Shown here: positions 53,921 through 64,000 of the stretch, in pieces
How positions within the stretch are numbered: position 1 is the stretch's first letter
Layout: each line of letters starts with the position of its first letter
DNA from: Kryptolebias marmoratus
Taxonomy: Eukaryota > Chordata > Actinopteri > Cyprinodontiformes > Rivulidae
Reading direction: 5' to 3'
Length of the DNA stretch: 64,000 nt
Assembly: GCF_001649575.2 (NCBI RefSeq)
Contig: NC_051442.1
Location: 26,109,161-26,173,160 of the forward strand
Position numbers and translations under genes: made by a program
The notes under the pieces: model-generated
What the model was told of the DNA's origin: nothing
Seen by the model: only the letters and a program-made list of their open reading frames with translations
Databases searched by the model: none

Positions 53921-54541
53921 ATATACATCGATCGAGCAGGTTTAACCAAAAATGGTTAGTTGAGCTGAAATTCAGCAGGTGGCTTTACAAGACTGAATAT
54001 GGTAAGCATGTTCTGTACTTAGTGAAAATATTAATATGATGTGAGCTAATTTATCCTTGTTTAACAGTAAAATGATACTATTAAATTCAGCATTAGATGT
54101 TTTGTTGTTACATGTAGTGATCCAACATGCAGCCTGTGCCACAAAAAGCACAGTACAGTACAGCATCTGTCTGTTTTTCAGAGTTCTCTGTTGTTATTCA
54201 TTGGTCTTGATGTGAGACGTGTGTTGGTGCTTTGTTTGCACTTTTTTCATTTATATTAATTTAATTTATTTGTAAATGTGACTTAAATTAGGATTCAAAG
54301 TAGGAGCAATCAATTAGTATTTATTTTAATTGTATTTTTGTTTTAAAAAGTATTTCAGAAGTGTCTTTTTGTAAAACTGTAGTTGTGTAAATATTTGGCA
54401 CAAATATCTTACAATATCACATCATAAATAGCCATATTTTCAACTTTCGTGTCAACTTTAATCCTTTATTTTACTAAATCACAAGCGGCTGGCGATCGGC
54501 CACCTACCACCGGCTTAGCCTCTTTTCTGGGGGAAAACCTG

Positions 54542-55848
54542 TATTGGCAACAAAAATAGAGAAATCCTATAGAAATTCCATTTATATCACAAATAAATGT
54601 AAATCAAATATTTGTTTCCAAATAATATTTGTTGTATTTCCTTCAAATGGAGTGCAGCATTACAAGTATGAGAACCACTGTATTAATGAAAAAGTACATT
54701 AATAAATGTAATACATAGGACCAGTGGGTGAAAAATAATATTGTTGTGATGCAGTCTTATGTTTTAAACTAGACACATTTGCAAACCTTATTTTCCCTCA
54801 AAGGATTTACTCTTGACTTTCTTTAACCAAAAAATTTAAATGAAGTAATTTGTCAGTGAAGTCAGTGACTGTCAAAGATTCTTGGTGGGAAAGAAGCAAC
54901 AACTCTCTGGATTTATTTGATCTACAATGCTGCTGGAAATCCAGTGAGTGTTCAGAATGGCCCCTCTCCCACATCTGAAAGAACAAACTAAGATATTGAT
55001 GTGCAAATTAGTCGGTGACGTCAACTCGGGCACCTCTGAAACAGTTCCTAAAGAACCTAGCAACAGCATTCAGCCCTACACTCTTCTCCATTGTCCCCGA
55101 CAGCCTGAGTGAGTTTCAGGGTTTCAACAGAAATCACAACAAACTTAGTAAAACAGGATTTAAATTCACCACACATCTTCTTCGTTTTATTTAACAGAAT
55201 ATAGTTTTAGGTTATATTCAACAGAACTACAGACCTATTTTTTCACTGAACTTGTGAGGATTCTCCCATGCAGAGTCTATGATGTGTGTGTTACATCACT
55301 CAAACTACATCCAACTACAAGGTTCAGAATATGAAATTCACAGTGTTGTTTCCCAAAAAGCTGAACTTGTTTTCTGGGTCAATGATTCCCAGTGACAGAG
55401 AACATGTGAAGCTGAGCTGTGTTCAGAACTTTACAGCCTCAAAGACCAAAGTGGATCAGAACATTAAACATTTTCTGACCATCACAGAACGCATATTTGT
55501 TACCCTTCTTTTATAAGAAAGCTAAGAGATCTCTCTTATAGGACAACTTGGTGATTTTGTGTCTCTGTCCAGGCAGTGGAATGTCATTCCAGCTGATCAG
55601 TGACCATGATTCTGGTCCCCATGGTAATGGAGAAGTTCAAAGCTTAAAACAATATCTATTATCTGATGACTAACCTTGACAGAGCAAAGAGCTGCGCAAA
55701 CGTTTTTGTTTTTTTTAAGTCTTCCCAACTCTCAGTGGAAACTTTGAATAATCACTGAACTCACAAATCTAAGACTTGCTAAAGATAAAAAAGATCATTC
55801 TTTATTTACCTGTTTTTATATGTGCACATGACATCATTGCATAGTTAA

Positions 55849-55854
<6 letters not shown>
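54542..55854. other. non-coding, no gene recognised
   Basis: A 76-codon plus frame (55286-55516) and a 65-codon minus frame (54872-55069) carry no recognisable domain. Confidence 0.45.
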
Positions 55855-55908
<54 letters not shown>

Positions 55909-55910
55909 CT
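55855..55910. repeat. (CA)n microsatellite
   Basis: A pure dinucleotide run ending CGCACACAC. Confidence 0.9.
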
Positions 55911-55958
55911 TTTTTTTGCCTGTTTACTTGAATATATCTTTTTTTATTCATGGACTTA

Positions 55959-56165
55959 TTAAATATAATACCTGATCTTGGGTATGGCCCAGTCAGAACA
56001 TCTCTGTGGGTCATTCTCCACCATGTACTGCTTCGATGAGTCCCCCACTTCCTCTGGTGAAGGCCATTCAGATGGATCTTCTGAATAAGATCTTGTCCCA
56101 ACCCTCTCCTCTGCACCTCTCTGTTCCTCTCCCTCATCATCATCATCTGCACCTCTCTTGTCCAC
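55959..56165 (-). pseudogene. acidic coding remnant, possible hAT TTF-type region
   Basis: The frame GADDDDEGEEQRGAEERVGT leads to DPSEWPSPEEVGDSSKQYMV then ENDPQRCSDW. DPS-x-WP followed by an -x-YMV-x-N-DPQR string resembles the start of the TTF-type zinc finger in ZMYM1-like hAT transposases (D-P-x-x-W-P ... x-x-V-x-x-G-P). The match is loose. A second frame on the same strand also stays open through the segment, so the reading is uncertain. Confidence 0.3.
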
Positions 56166-56448
56166 TTTCTCCTCTGTGGTGATTGACTTGCCATGTCTGT
56201 CTGCACTATTTTTCCCAAACTGACACAGTGGTGGTCAGCAGAAATTCAAACCCTCCTGGGCATCTAGGTTTTTGTGGCCTCACTAGCTGAATTTTTCCTA
56301 CCTGATGTCATCTCTGCTCTCCTCTACAGCAGCTGATCACCGACCTCATGTCTGTCTCCTTCATTCCCTTTCTGTGTTCATCTCTAAGTCACATGGTCAA
56401 ACAAGTATTATTTAATAGCTTTAAATAAATTACACATCTTGCTAATGC
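56166..56448. other. unassigned flank of gap
   Basis: Nothing recognisable before the gap. Confidence 0.4.
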
Positions 56449-56968
56449 NNNNNNNNNNNNNNNNNNNNNNNNNNNNNNNNNNNNNNNNNNNNNNNNNNNN
56501 NNNNNNNNNNNNNNNNNNNNNNNNNNNNNNNNNNNNNNNNNNNNNNNNNNNNNNNNNNNNNNNNNNNNNNNNNNNNNNNNNNNNNNNNNNNNNNNNNNNN
56601 NNNNNNNNNNNNNNNNNNNNNNNNNNNNNNNNNNNNNNNNNNNNNNNNNNNNNNNNNNNNNNNNNNNNNNNNNNNNNNNNNNNNNNNNNNNNNNNNNNNN
56701 NNNNNNNNNNNNNNNNNNNNNNNNNNNNNNNNNNNNNNNNNNNNNNNNNNNNNNNNNNNNNNNNNNNNNNNNNNNNNNNNNNNNNNNNNNNNNNNNNNNN
56801 NNNNNNNNNNNNNNNNNNNNNNNNNNNNNNNNNNNNNNNNNNNNNNNNNNNNNNNNNNNNNNNNNNNNNNNNNNNNNNNNNNNNNNNNNNNNNNNNNNNN
56901 NNNNNNNNNNNNNNNNNNNNNNNNNNNNNNNNNNNNNNNNNNNNNNNNNNNNNNNNNNNNNNNNNNNN
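56449..56968. other. assembly gap (520 N)
   Basis: Run of N. Open frames predicted across it are artefacts. Confidence 0.99.
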
Positions 56969-57430
56969 TTCTGCTCTGTGTCGGACTTCTTGAACCAAAT
57001 CACAGACGTCCCCCCTCGTTTTGGTAAAAGTCTTTCTTCTTGGGCTGCCTGCTAGCTGTCTCTACTTGTTGCAACCCCGGATTTGATACTTCATGTGTCT
57101 CCATCTTTCAGCAATCATGAGTTAAATGCGGTAAAGCATGTCACAAACCCACATGTGAGTCAAATAACGTAAAGCAGCGTCATGTCGCAAAACCACAATA
57201 TGGAGCTTCTTTGCAAAATAGTTGTTTGTTATTCTTATTTATCACTTATATAAACTGAGTGTATGCAAAGTGACAACACTAATACGTTCATTGTAGCCTA
57301 CGTTATGAAATGTTTCCATGAATAATTGATAAAATTATGTAAGAAACAATAGAGATGATAGAAGACAAGTAGCAGGATAGACACTTATCTGTCATCCCTA
57401 CGATATCTGTCGTCATATCGCCTAGCACTA
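56969..57430 (-). mobile_element. hAT element end with BED-finger transposase start, cut by gap
   Basis: The right border CGCCTAGCACTA (57419-57430) and the 57280-57430 region match, inverted, the left end of the element at 35138 (for example GTAGCCTACGTTATGAAAT in both). Inside, at 57010-56969, the minus strand encodes SVIWFKKSDTEQ. This resembles the opening of hAT BED zinc-finger domains (W-x-x-F-x-K-S-D-x-E-Q), just as the sequence enters the gap. The copy may therefore carry transposase coding sequence, unlike what is visible at 35138. The other border lies in or beyond the gap. Confidence 0.6.
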
Positions 57431-58429
57431 TTTTGCCCTAAGAAAACCCTAAAATCACAGTTAGGTGAGACTTTATTTTCCCATTCCCTAGGGCTGTGAT
57501 AACAGCAGGGATTTTTCTCTCTTATGCACAAACTTGTCAGGCTTCAGTGTAACCTCCTCTGAAATGACCTGAGCCTCTGTCCTTCTCTAAGGTCGGCCAT
57601 TTTCCCTTTTCTGCTGCATCAGGTGTTCGAGAGAAGCTCAGCCTGCTTTGCCCTGCCTGGATGCCTGCTTGGCACACACGCTCTCATTTTATTTCAGCTG
57701 TTTCACACACCTCACCCCCTCTGTGTGCAGTAACCAAGGACGTGTGGATTTCCACACCAACCATGTATTCAGGCAGGAGCTAACACACAAAAAGCTGAAG
57801 TCAGCTCTGTGTGTGTGCGTGTTTGATTTCAGAGTTTACAGTAGCTCAGGACATGAGATCCTGAGATGAGTCACATTTCCCCCTGATCACATTTGGTTTT
57901 TAGAAAGTGTTTTGAATTCGTTTCAGGTGATTTAGCTGCATGTGTCCAGCTTTGAAGCATTTGTTCACATTTGGAGACAAAGTGTGTATCCTGAAACATT
58001 TTGTGATTGTATGCCAGCTACCTGCACTGTATGCATATACACAATCAACAACACAAAGAATTTGAGTTTTTGTTTAGCTTTTAATAACAACAGTTTGCAT
58101 TTGCTGCTTCTACCAGTTTTATTTGTGTGTGTGTGCACACATGTGTAAGGTTTCTGTGTGAGGTTTGGTTGGGCAGAGAAGAACCAGTTGTGATAGGCAC
58201 ACTTCTCCGCTGATCAACAGATATAGTTCTGCTACAACCCCTCAACTTTTCTTTAAGGGGTTTGGCACAATTTCTTTATGAATGACTAACTGCTTCAAAG
58301 CACTTCATAGTCAGAAGAGTGACATCTGCTGGCTTCATGTCAGAACTGCATCTGTGTGGAAGACCTGAGAAAGCCTTGATATTGCCTGCCAGTATCAAGG
58401 CATGGGGCGTGGCCAATAGCAGCTTATTG
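57431..58429. other. non-coding, no gene recognised
   Basis: A small hairpin lies at about 58374-58400 (CCTTGATA/TATCAAGG). Short frames are unsupported. Confidence 0.45.
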
Positions 58430-58596
58430 GCAAAATAATGACATAGCCCTAAAACTGCTCATTCTGAAATGAGCTCAAAACAGGTGAAATCTCAATATCT
58501 GTGAATAATTTTGTGTATTAAATTTAGCGAACATGTTTGGTATAGCCCACAGACCAATCCTGACTTATTCAAGGAAGCGTAATAGGTCCCCTTTAA
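58430..58596. repeat. partial copy of the 13208-13596 MITE
   Basis: It contains TAGCCCTAAAACTGCTCATT, then CTGAAATGAGCTCAAAACAG and GTGAAATCTCAATATCTG. It ends GCGTAATAGGTCCCCTTTAA with the family's terminal TTAA. Inverted relative to the complete copy; the other end is missing. Confidence 0.7.
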
Positions 58597-60004
58597 ATTT
58601 TAGTTCGGCACAAAGAATCATATTTGATCATTTATCTGTGATTAAACAATGCACTTTTTATGTTAAGCCGCACTGATTCATTTGCAGCTCAATGGCACCC
58701 CTTAAATTTTCTGTTGTGTGTGACTTTAAATGGTTGAATGTTAAGCAGAACTACGTATATCAACCAGTGTCTTGTCCAGCTCAGCTTGCCAACCTTACAA
58801 TGAAAGCATGCAAACATTTCAAAGAGTAATAATTTCAGTAAACATGAAGTTGAAGGTAGGTTTTTATTTTACCGTGTAAAATGACAATATGCTTGCTTTG
58901 GTCACTGCTCTTCCAGAAGCAGCAGTATAGTTGTGTTGGGTATTGTCTCCAGGTATTTGCTAAGCAGGTGTCGCAGCATCGACATGCTGTGACAGAATGT
59001 CAGATCCTGAGCACACATTGCACTCCTTCCCTGAAACAAACCCACAATTCTCCCAGTGAATTAGACCTCTTTTAAAACCTTGACTATGCAACTCCCATCT
59101 CCTTCAAAATTCACGTGAAACAGCACCCCACCAATGTGACGTAACAAAGCCCTGTTTATAGTAGTCCCATGATTTTGGGAGCACTGAAAAACAATCTCCT
59201 GGGACACTTTTGCTTCATGTTCTCAAAATGATGTCAAGCAAGAGATGTCAAGCATAACATCATGACTCAGCCTCTCGCCTTGTCTGACCAAGTTCAGTCC
59301 CAAGTGTTTGACCAAGATCCTGTGTTCTTCAACTCAGCCTCTTGCCTTTTCTCCTCTCCTCTTGTAAGTCTTCTGCCAGTTATACTCTGATCTTGGATTG
59401 GATATGATGGATCCTGAGTTCCAAATTCTCGATCGCAGTTCTTCTGTGTTTATTAATCACCTCTTTCTATCCCTCCTTAGTTTACTCCAGACAGAGACTG
59501 GTTCACCCGAAGCACAAAATACCAAAACACGGACTAAGTGGTGACAGGTGGTTTGAGAGGGGGGATGAAGGAAACCATTTAGATCAAATGAGAAAGAGCA
59601 ACTTTAACATTTACAATGGAGCATTAAACCTGATATCCAGTCATTTTCCCTATAATTCAGGTCTTTGTCTGCCTTCATGCATGTGACCAAAGCATCTCTC
59701 AGTGAGCCAGGCAAACAAAGACCTGAATGACCTTCAGGACAGTAGGGGGTGAGATTAATCTGCATGCAAATTTAGCTGCATAAATAGAGCATCTCATGCA
59801 GTTTAAAACTTGGACTTCTCCAGTTCTAAATTAAGAAAGCTCACCGGATGAGAAGTGAAATGTTTTCATCTACAGAAAGAAAAAGTCACATAGCTTTTTT
59901 TTAAAACTATTTTTTTTAACTATTTAGAATATTTTATTTAGAATAAAAATAAATAATAATAAATAAAAAAAATACAATTTTTTTTAAATAATTCTGAATA
60001 TTAC
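58597..60004. other. non-coding, no gene recognised
   Basis: It contains an A/T homopolymer-rich patch at 59890-59990. No gene visible. Confidence 0.5.
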
Positions 60005-60850
60005 AAAAACCACTCAGGTATTTTTGGCTTTTTCAGTGACCAACCCAGAAGTCTGATGTTTGTTGAGCCGCTGAGGTTCAGTGATTCCTCAGTGAGTAGA
60101 TGAATACTGGTACAATGTAGTTCAGTTTGTTGGAATTAATTGTTTGAACTGACAAGAAAGTACCACTGGAGTTTCATAATTGGCTTCTCGAAATATAAAA
60201 ACCTTCCTCATATTTGGATCCATAAGCTCCGATGTGGGAATTCAGAACTCTGGTTTGGATCAAATCAAAGAGAAGTCACTGCAAGCTCCGACCCTCCTTA
60301 CTGCTTCACTCCAAAAAACAGGAGCTTTTGCCAGCAGCAGTCCTCACTATTTTTAATTTTAAAATTAAGGCAAATGGAGTGGAGGACATCGCCACAGAGA
60401 AAGAGAGGAGAAACAGGAAGTTTTACTTCAAACGTGACATGAATGTGCTGTTATTAAAAGGTCTGAGCTGCTTACAGGCCGACAGCCTGAGATCAGTTAG
60501 TGATTCAGAGCAGTTTGTTATTGATGAAAAATATAGACAATCCATGTGTGATTAAACAAATGTCTGAAACTGCTTTTGATTAGTTTACTCTGGTGTGAGA
60601 GTTCATAACCATCATTAAGCATCATAAGCATCGTTAGCATTGGGTTAGCTTTGAGTTAGCAACATTAGCTCTCTCCTGCCATCTTTATGTTGATTTGCAG
60701 TGTTGTTTACTGATGTCATGACAATGATCTGAGGGTAATTGGTTCTCACCGTTCCATGTTCCCAACTCAGTTGTTATGTGCGTTGTTTTGTCAGCCATGA
60801 CGGTCCTGGTGATCATCAGAATCTGAACCTGAAGAGTTTTCATCTGATTA
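60005..60850 (+). repeat. long dispersed repeat, copy 2 (pairs with 31861-32620)
   Basis: Colinear with the 31.9-kb copy, plus about 80 bp extra near 60610-60750. A 107-codon frame at 60232-60555 (MWEFRTLVWIKSKRSHCKLR at the start, VIDEKYRQSMCD at the end) covers the shared part. It is not open in the other copy, so coding is doubtful. Confidence 0.8.
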
Positions 60851-61789
60851 CGGAGATCCAGCTGTCGGTTAAGGTTGATACTGGTATGGATGTATATCCT
60901 TTACTCCCGCAAAGTCTTCCAGCATTTCTTTGTGTTCAAAAAAAAGCTTTTTCATCCGTTTTCACTAGTAAACATACGGACAGTAGCAGCATTTTTGGCC
61001 AGCCGTGGCACAGCCCTCGTCATGAAACGAGGATGTCAACTCCACCCCACAAATCACCCACTTAGGAAATTATTGATTAAAACTATTGATTAAAACGCTA
61101 AAAACAGCTTATTGAACTCCTTTTCACCTAAATGAAAGCTGCCCTCCAACTGGCCACAGTCAGTGTGAAGTCCACAATTTTGGCCACGTGTGTAGATCTG
61201 GGAACCATCAGCCTAACAGTGGAATGAGATCTTATGTTTTTTTAAAATTGAACCTAATGGGAGATGTATAGAGAAAACAGAAGTAGACCATGAACAGATC
61301 TTTGCAGGACCCACAGGTGAGGGGAACTGTAGATGATTTCTGATTGTACAGAGAAGAGAATCACAGTTTGCACATGTAAATGAAGGCATGCCAGTGGAGG
61401 TGTCTTGTGTGCTCATTTCCATGTTGATCAGGATGTACGAAGGATATGTGCTTGGATTTATGTGTACACACAGTTTCATCTAAAGTTTTTGTGTGTACGC
61501 TGTTTTCTTGATTTAAGTATACATCATGTTTCAGTAGGAAATCCACACAAGTCTTTGTACCTGAGGCCCCAGGGCTGTGTACCATGACTAACCTCACAGC
61601 TTGATTTCATTAAAATTCTTCAGGTAAACATTTGATGTGTCTAAAGATGCTGCAACCTCTAATTATTACCACACACACCAAAGCTCATTTTCCAGAAATT
61701 ATTAGATAGTTCTAATATCTAATTATTGCCTGCCACCAAAGGTGAATGGTTAAAAATATTTTTGATTGTGTCTGTGTGTGTGTAAAGCT
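60851..61789. other. non-coding, no gene recognised
   Basis: Short overlapping frames at 60739-61597 on both strands carry no recognisable domain. Confidence 0.45.
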
Positions 61790-62260
61790 TCAGCAAAATG
61801 TCATAAATCACAGATTTTATTGAAACTCTCAGAAAATAAATATCGGATGTACTTCTACAACTCATTAGCTATGGGAATCAACCCAATTCAAGATGACTTC
61901 CACATCTAATCAACCTTAGCAGACCCAAAATGACTATAACTCAGCCAGTTTTACAGATATTGATATTGTTTCCCACAGCCCACCAACCTTAAATAACACA
62001 AAACTAACTATAATTCAGCCAGCCTTTTACATATCGAGCTAAAATTTGATGTTGTAGTATTTGATAGTCATATCCAACATATTTTCTGAGCACTAAAAGA
62101 TTATGCGAGATATCTTGCAACATTGCATGAGACTAAACATACAGTGTCTAATGTTGTTTAGAAGCTTTGAACAAAATGGCTACAACTCTGTCATTTCTCA
62201 TCATAAAATGACGTTAGTCCAAACCTTCAGCAATAAAGAGGGTAAATGATTTGCATTCCT
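61790..62260 (+). repeat. ATTCAAGATGG modular repeat, cluster
   Basis: It carries GAAACTCTCAGAAAATAAAT, CCCAATTCAAGATGACTTCC, ACTCAGCCAGTTTTACAGAT, CGAGCTAAAATTTGATGTTG and a TTTCTCATCATAAAATGA end. Order and orientation are as in 1430-1900. Confidence 0.7.
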
Positions 62261-62986
62261 TCAGGGACTGCTAGCCCTTTAATTTCACCCCAGTCATTGA
62301 GTTTAAATGATTTTAACCTCTGAGTCCCAAGCATTTGTTTTGTGTGTATTGTTGTTTTCCCTTACGTCCCGGGATTAGTAAGATCTGACAGACAAAAAGC
62401 ATTGTTTTTGAACAATTAATAGTTTAAAAAATTTATAAATTCATAAATAACATTTCTAAATTAAAATGAACACCAAAAAACTAAACAAACTTAAAACCAA
62501 GATGCAGGGTCTCAGGATAAATGTCCTTTATGATGTGCATCAAACACAGACTAGCAGCTCCTCGCTGCCTCTCACTCAGCAGCACTTTTCTTTTTAAAAG
62601 AGCAAAGATTTCTGTGATGCTGTCAAAGTCATGTTGATATTTTTTGGATCAAATAAATACAGTATGTCAGAACACTCAATGCTCCAGAGAGAGGCTCGTG
62701 CCTAAAACTTTGTTGATACAGCTACATATTTGTAGCTAAAACAGAGAGTTTGTGTTGATCAGAGCCCTAGGGATTATGGATGCTCAGGGTCTACCTTAGA
62801 TGTAGAACCAGCTGCTTCAGTGAGAGGATCCTCATCCACCCACACTTTCTCCTTCTGCACCTACTCCCCCCTCTTTGCCTTTGTGTTAAATGGTTTACAG
62901 TTGAATCACTTTAAAAATTCACACATTTTCTGACAGGTTGAACACATTAAACAAAACAGAATCAAAATTTCTTCTTATTATAAAAC
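62261..62986. other. non-coding, no gene recognised
   Basis: AT-rich sequence before the Rex3 tail. Confidence 0.5.
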
Positions 62987-63034
62987 ATCCATCCATCCAT
63001 CCATCCATCCATCCATCCATCCATCCATCCATCC
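62987..63034. repeat. (ATCC)12, 3' tail of Rex3
   Basis: Twelve perfect tetramers, read GGAT on the element's strand, directly follow the end of the Rex3 ORF region. Rex3 elements are known for GATG-type tandem tails. Confidence 0.9.
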
Positions 63035-64000
63035 TCTTCCGCTTATCCGGGGTCGGGTTGCGGGGGTAGCAGCCTAAGCAGGGAGACCCAGACTTCCCTC
63101 TCCCCAGCCACTTGGGCCAGCTCCTCTGGGGGAATCCCAAGGCGTTCCCAGGCCAGCCTAGAAACATAGTCCCTCCAGCGTGTCCTGGGTCTTCCTCTGG
63201 GCCTCCTCCAGTTGGGACGTGCCCGGAACACCTCACCAGGGAGGCGTCCAGGAGGCATCCTAACCAGATGCCTGAGCCACCTCAACTGGCTCCTCTCGAC
63301 GTGGAGGAGCAGCGGCTCTACTCTGAGTCCCTCCCTGATGACCGAGCTTCTCACCCGATCTCTAAGGGAGAGCCCAGACACCCTGCGGAGGAAACTCATT
63401 TCAGCCGCTTGTATTCGCAATCTCGTTCTTTCAGTCATTGCTCAAAGCTCATGACCATAGATGAGGGTAGGAACGTAGATCGACCGGTAAATCGAGAGCT
63501 TCGCCTTTTAGCTCAGCTCTCTCACCACGACAGATCGGTACAGCGCCTGCTTCACTGCAGACGCTGCACCAATCCGCCTGTCGATCTCCCGCTCCATTTT
63601 TCTGTCATTCGTGAACAAGACCCCGAGATACTTAAACTCCTCCACCTGGGCCAGGACATCTTCCCCGACCCGGAGAAGGCACTCTACCTTTTTCCGGCTC
63701 AAGACCATGACCTCGGATTTGGAGGCACTGATCCTCATTCCTGCTGTTTCACACTCGGCTGCGAACCGCTCCTGCATCAGCTGTAGATCACGGTTTGATG
63801 AAGCCAACAGGACCACATCATCTGTAAAAAGCAGAGGCGCAATCCTAAGGCCACCAAAACGGATCCCCTCAACACCTTGGCTGCGCCTAGAAATTCTGTC
63901 CATAAACGTTATGAACAGAATCGGTGACAAAGGGCAACCTTGACGGAGTCCAACTGTCACCGGAAACGAGTCCGACTTACTGCCAGCAATGCGGACCAAG
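63035..64000 (-). pseudogene. Rex3-type LINE reverse transcriptase, 3' part
   Basis: Read downward from the window edge. FPVTVGLRQGCPLSPILFIT (about 63965-63905), IRFGGLRIAPLLFTDDVVLL with the catalytic F-T-D-D (about 63840), and EEFKYLGVLFTNDRKMEREI (about 63640) give the palm and thumb. The C-terminal part holds TERTRLRIQAAEMSFLRRVS, VRSSVIREGLRVEPLLLHVE and RGRPRTRWRDYVSRLAWERL. One frame stays open except for two stops, TAA at 63508-63510 and TGA at 63442-63444. The minus-strand complement of CGGTGACAAAGGGCAACC (about 63921) is the well-known conserved Rex3 RT stretch. The 5' part lies beyond the window. Confidence 0.88.

Larger units (their letters stand above)
52995..54541. mobile_element. 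hAT-like composite with CAGG-TTTCCCCCAG ends
   Basis: The left end CAGGGTTTCCCCCAGCG pairs with a right end whose complement is CAGGTTTTCCCCCAGAA. Subterminal GGCAGGCCACCAGGCTAAGC and GGCCACCTACCACCGGCTTA resemble each other inverted. No 8-bp target duplication is found (TTCTTTTT versus TATTGGCA), so the copy may be rearranged. It contains a C/A homopolymer tract (53084-53126), a CpG-rich start region, a MADF-like fragment and a second MITE copy. Confidence 0.55.

Noticed and set aside
52995..54541. Intact hAT element
   Set aside because: The ends resemble each other, but no 8-bp target duplication is present and foreign pieces lie inside. Called a composite only.
55802..56218. 138-codon minus frame ending in Cys-Val repeats
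   Set aside because: The C-terminal part is microsatellite. The remaining part competes with another open frame on the same strand.
56389..57003. Open frames of 184-204 codons
   Set aside because: They cross the second gap. Only the short BED-finger-like end near 56969-57010 carries information.
63112..63943. Plus-strand frames of up to 224 codons
   Set aside because: They are antisense to the Rex3 RT, whose motifs are unambiguous on the minus strand.

Overview
The window is vertebrate nuclear DNA, almost certainly from a teleost fish. The evidence is its repeat content: a Rex3-type LINE with an (ATCC)n/(GGAT)n tail, Tc1 transposons, Ty3/Gypsy pol remnants, hAT, piggyBac and MITE copies, a Penelope-type GIY-YIG remnant, and a tRNA-derived SINE with a CORE-like middle. 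Two assembly gaps (35281-35876 and 56449-56968) and one single N (4671) are present. No complete host protein-coding gene can be supported. The window looks like intergenic or intronic DNA dominated by transposable elements (TEs) of different ages.

Layout. 0-5 kb: non-coding, with copies of a modular repeat carrying the motif ATTCAAGATGG. 4.7-8.1 kb: an ORF1-like remnant (-), a possible 87-bp exon (-) and a long LINE remnant (-) abutting a CGGBP1-like BED-finger fragment (-) with a GC-rich, CRE-containing upstream region. 8.5-10.8 kb: Ty3/Gypsy remnant (-) lacking RNase H and most of integrase. 11.0-12.4 kb: a hAT first exon with a splice donor and a proline-rich coding remnant, both (-). 13.2-13.6 kb: a TTAA-bounded MITE. 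14.8-20.8 kb: a large, nearly perfect inverted repeat (arms about 775 bp, spacer about 4.5 kb). Its spacer holds a Tc1 copy split by an insertion that includes a histone H3/LINE chimeric pseudogene. 20.8-21.1 kb: a GC/CpG-rich segment with a good splice donor, the best candidate for a host promoter and first exon.

21.3-33.3 kb: a 5'-truncated retroposon (-), a GGGTGC-ended MITE, and a second Gypsy integrase split at a TTAA by a piggyBac remnant whose end reads TTAACCC. Then come a candidate exon at 30.8 kb, one copy of a repeat shared with 60 kb, and the GIY-YIG remnant. 35.1-36.1 kb: a hAT element with perfect 8-bp target duplications and a gap inside. 38.3-39.2 kb: a LINE 3' end with a (TATTC)n tail. 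41.1-42.6 kb: a foldback element. 45.6-48.0 kb: a Tc1 element with a 1.3-kb retroposon nested inside. 49-51.4 kb: SINE, retroposon fragments and a MITE. 53-57.4 kb: hAT pieces, including a BED-finger start that runs into the second gap. 60-64 kb: the second copy of the 31.9-kb repeat, another ATTCAAGATGG cluster, and Rex3 running off the right edge.

Nothing here works together as a pathway. The relationships are insertions into older insertions, inverted duplication and RNA-level chimerism. The most notable structures are the long inverted repeat with a step in arm identity, the H3/LINE chimera, the piggyBac-in-Gypsy and retroposon-in-Tc1 nests, and the coincidence of the assembly gaps with one hAT family. 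I found no convincing novel molecular system. Family names come from motif recognition alone, without database searches.
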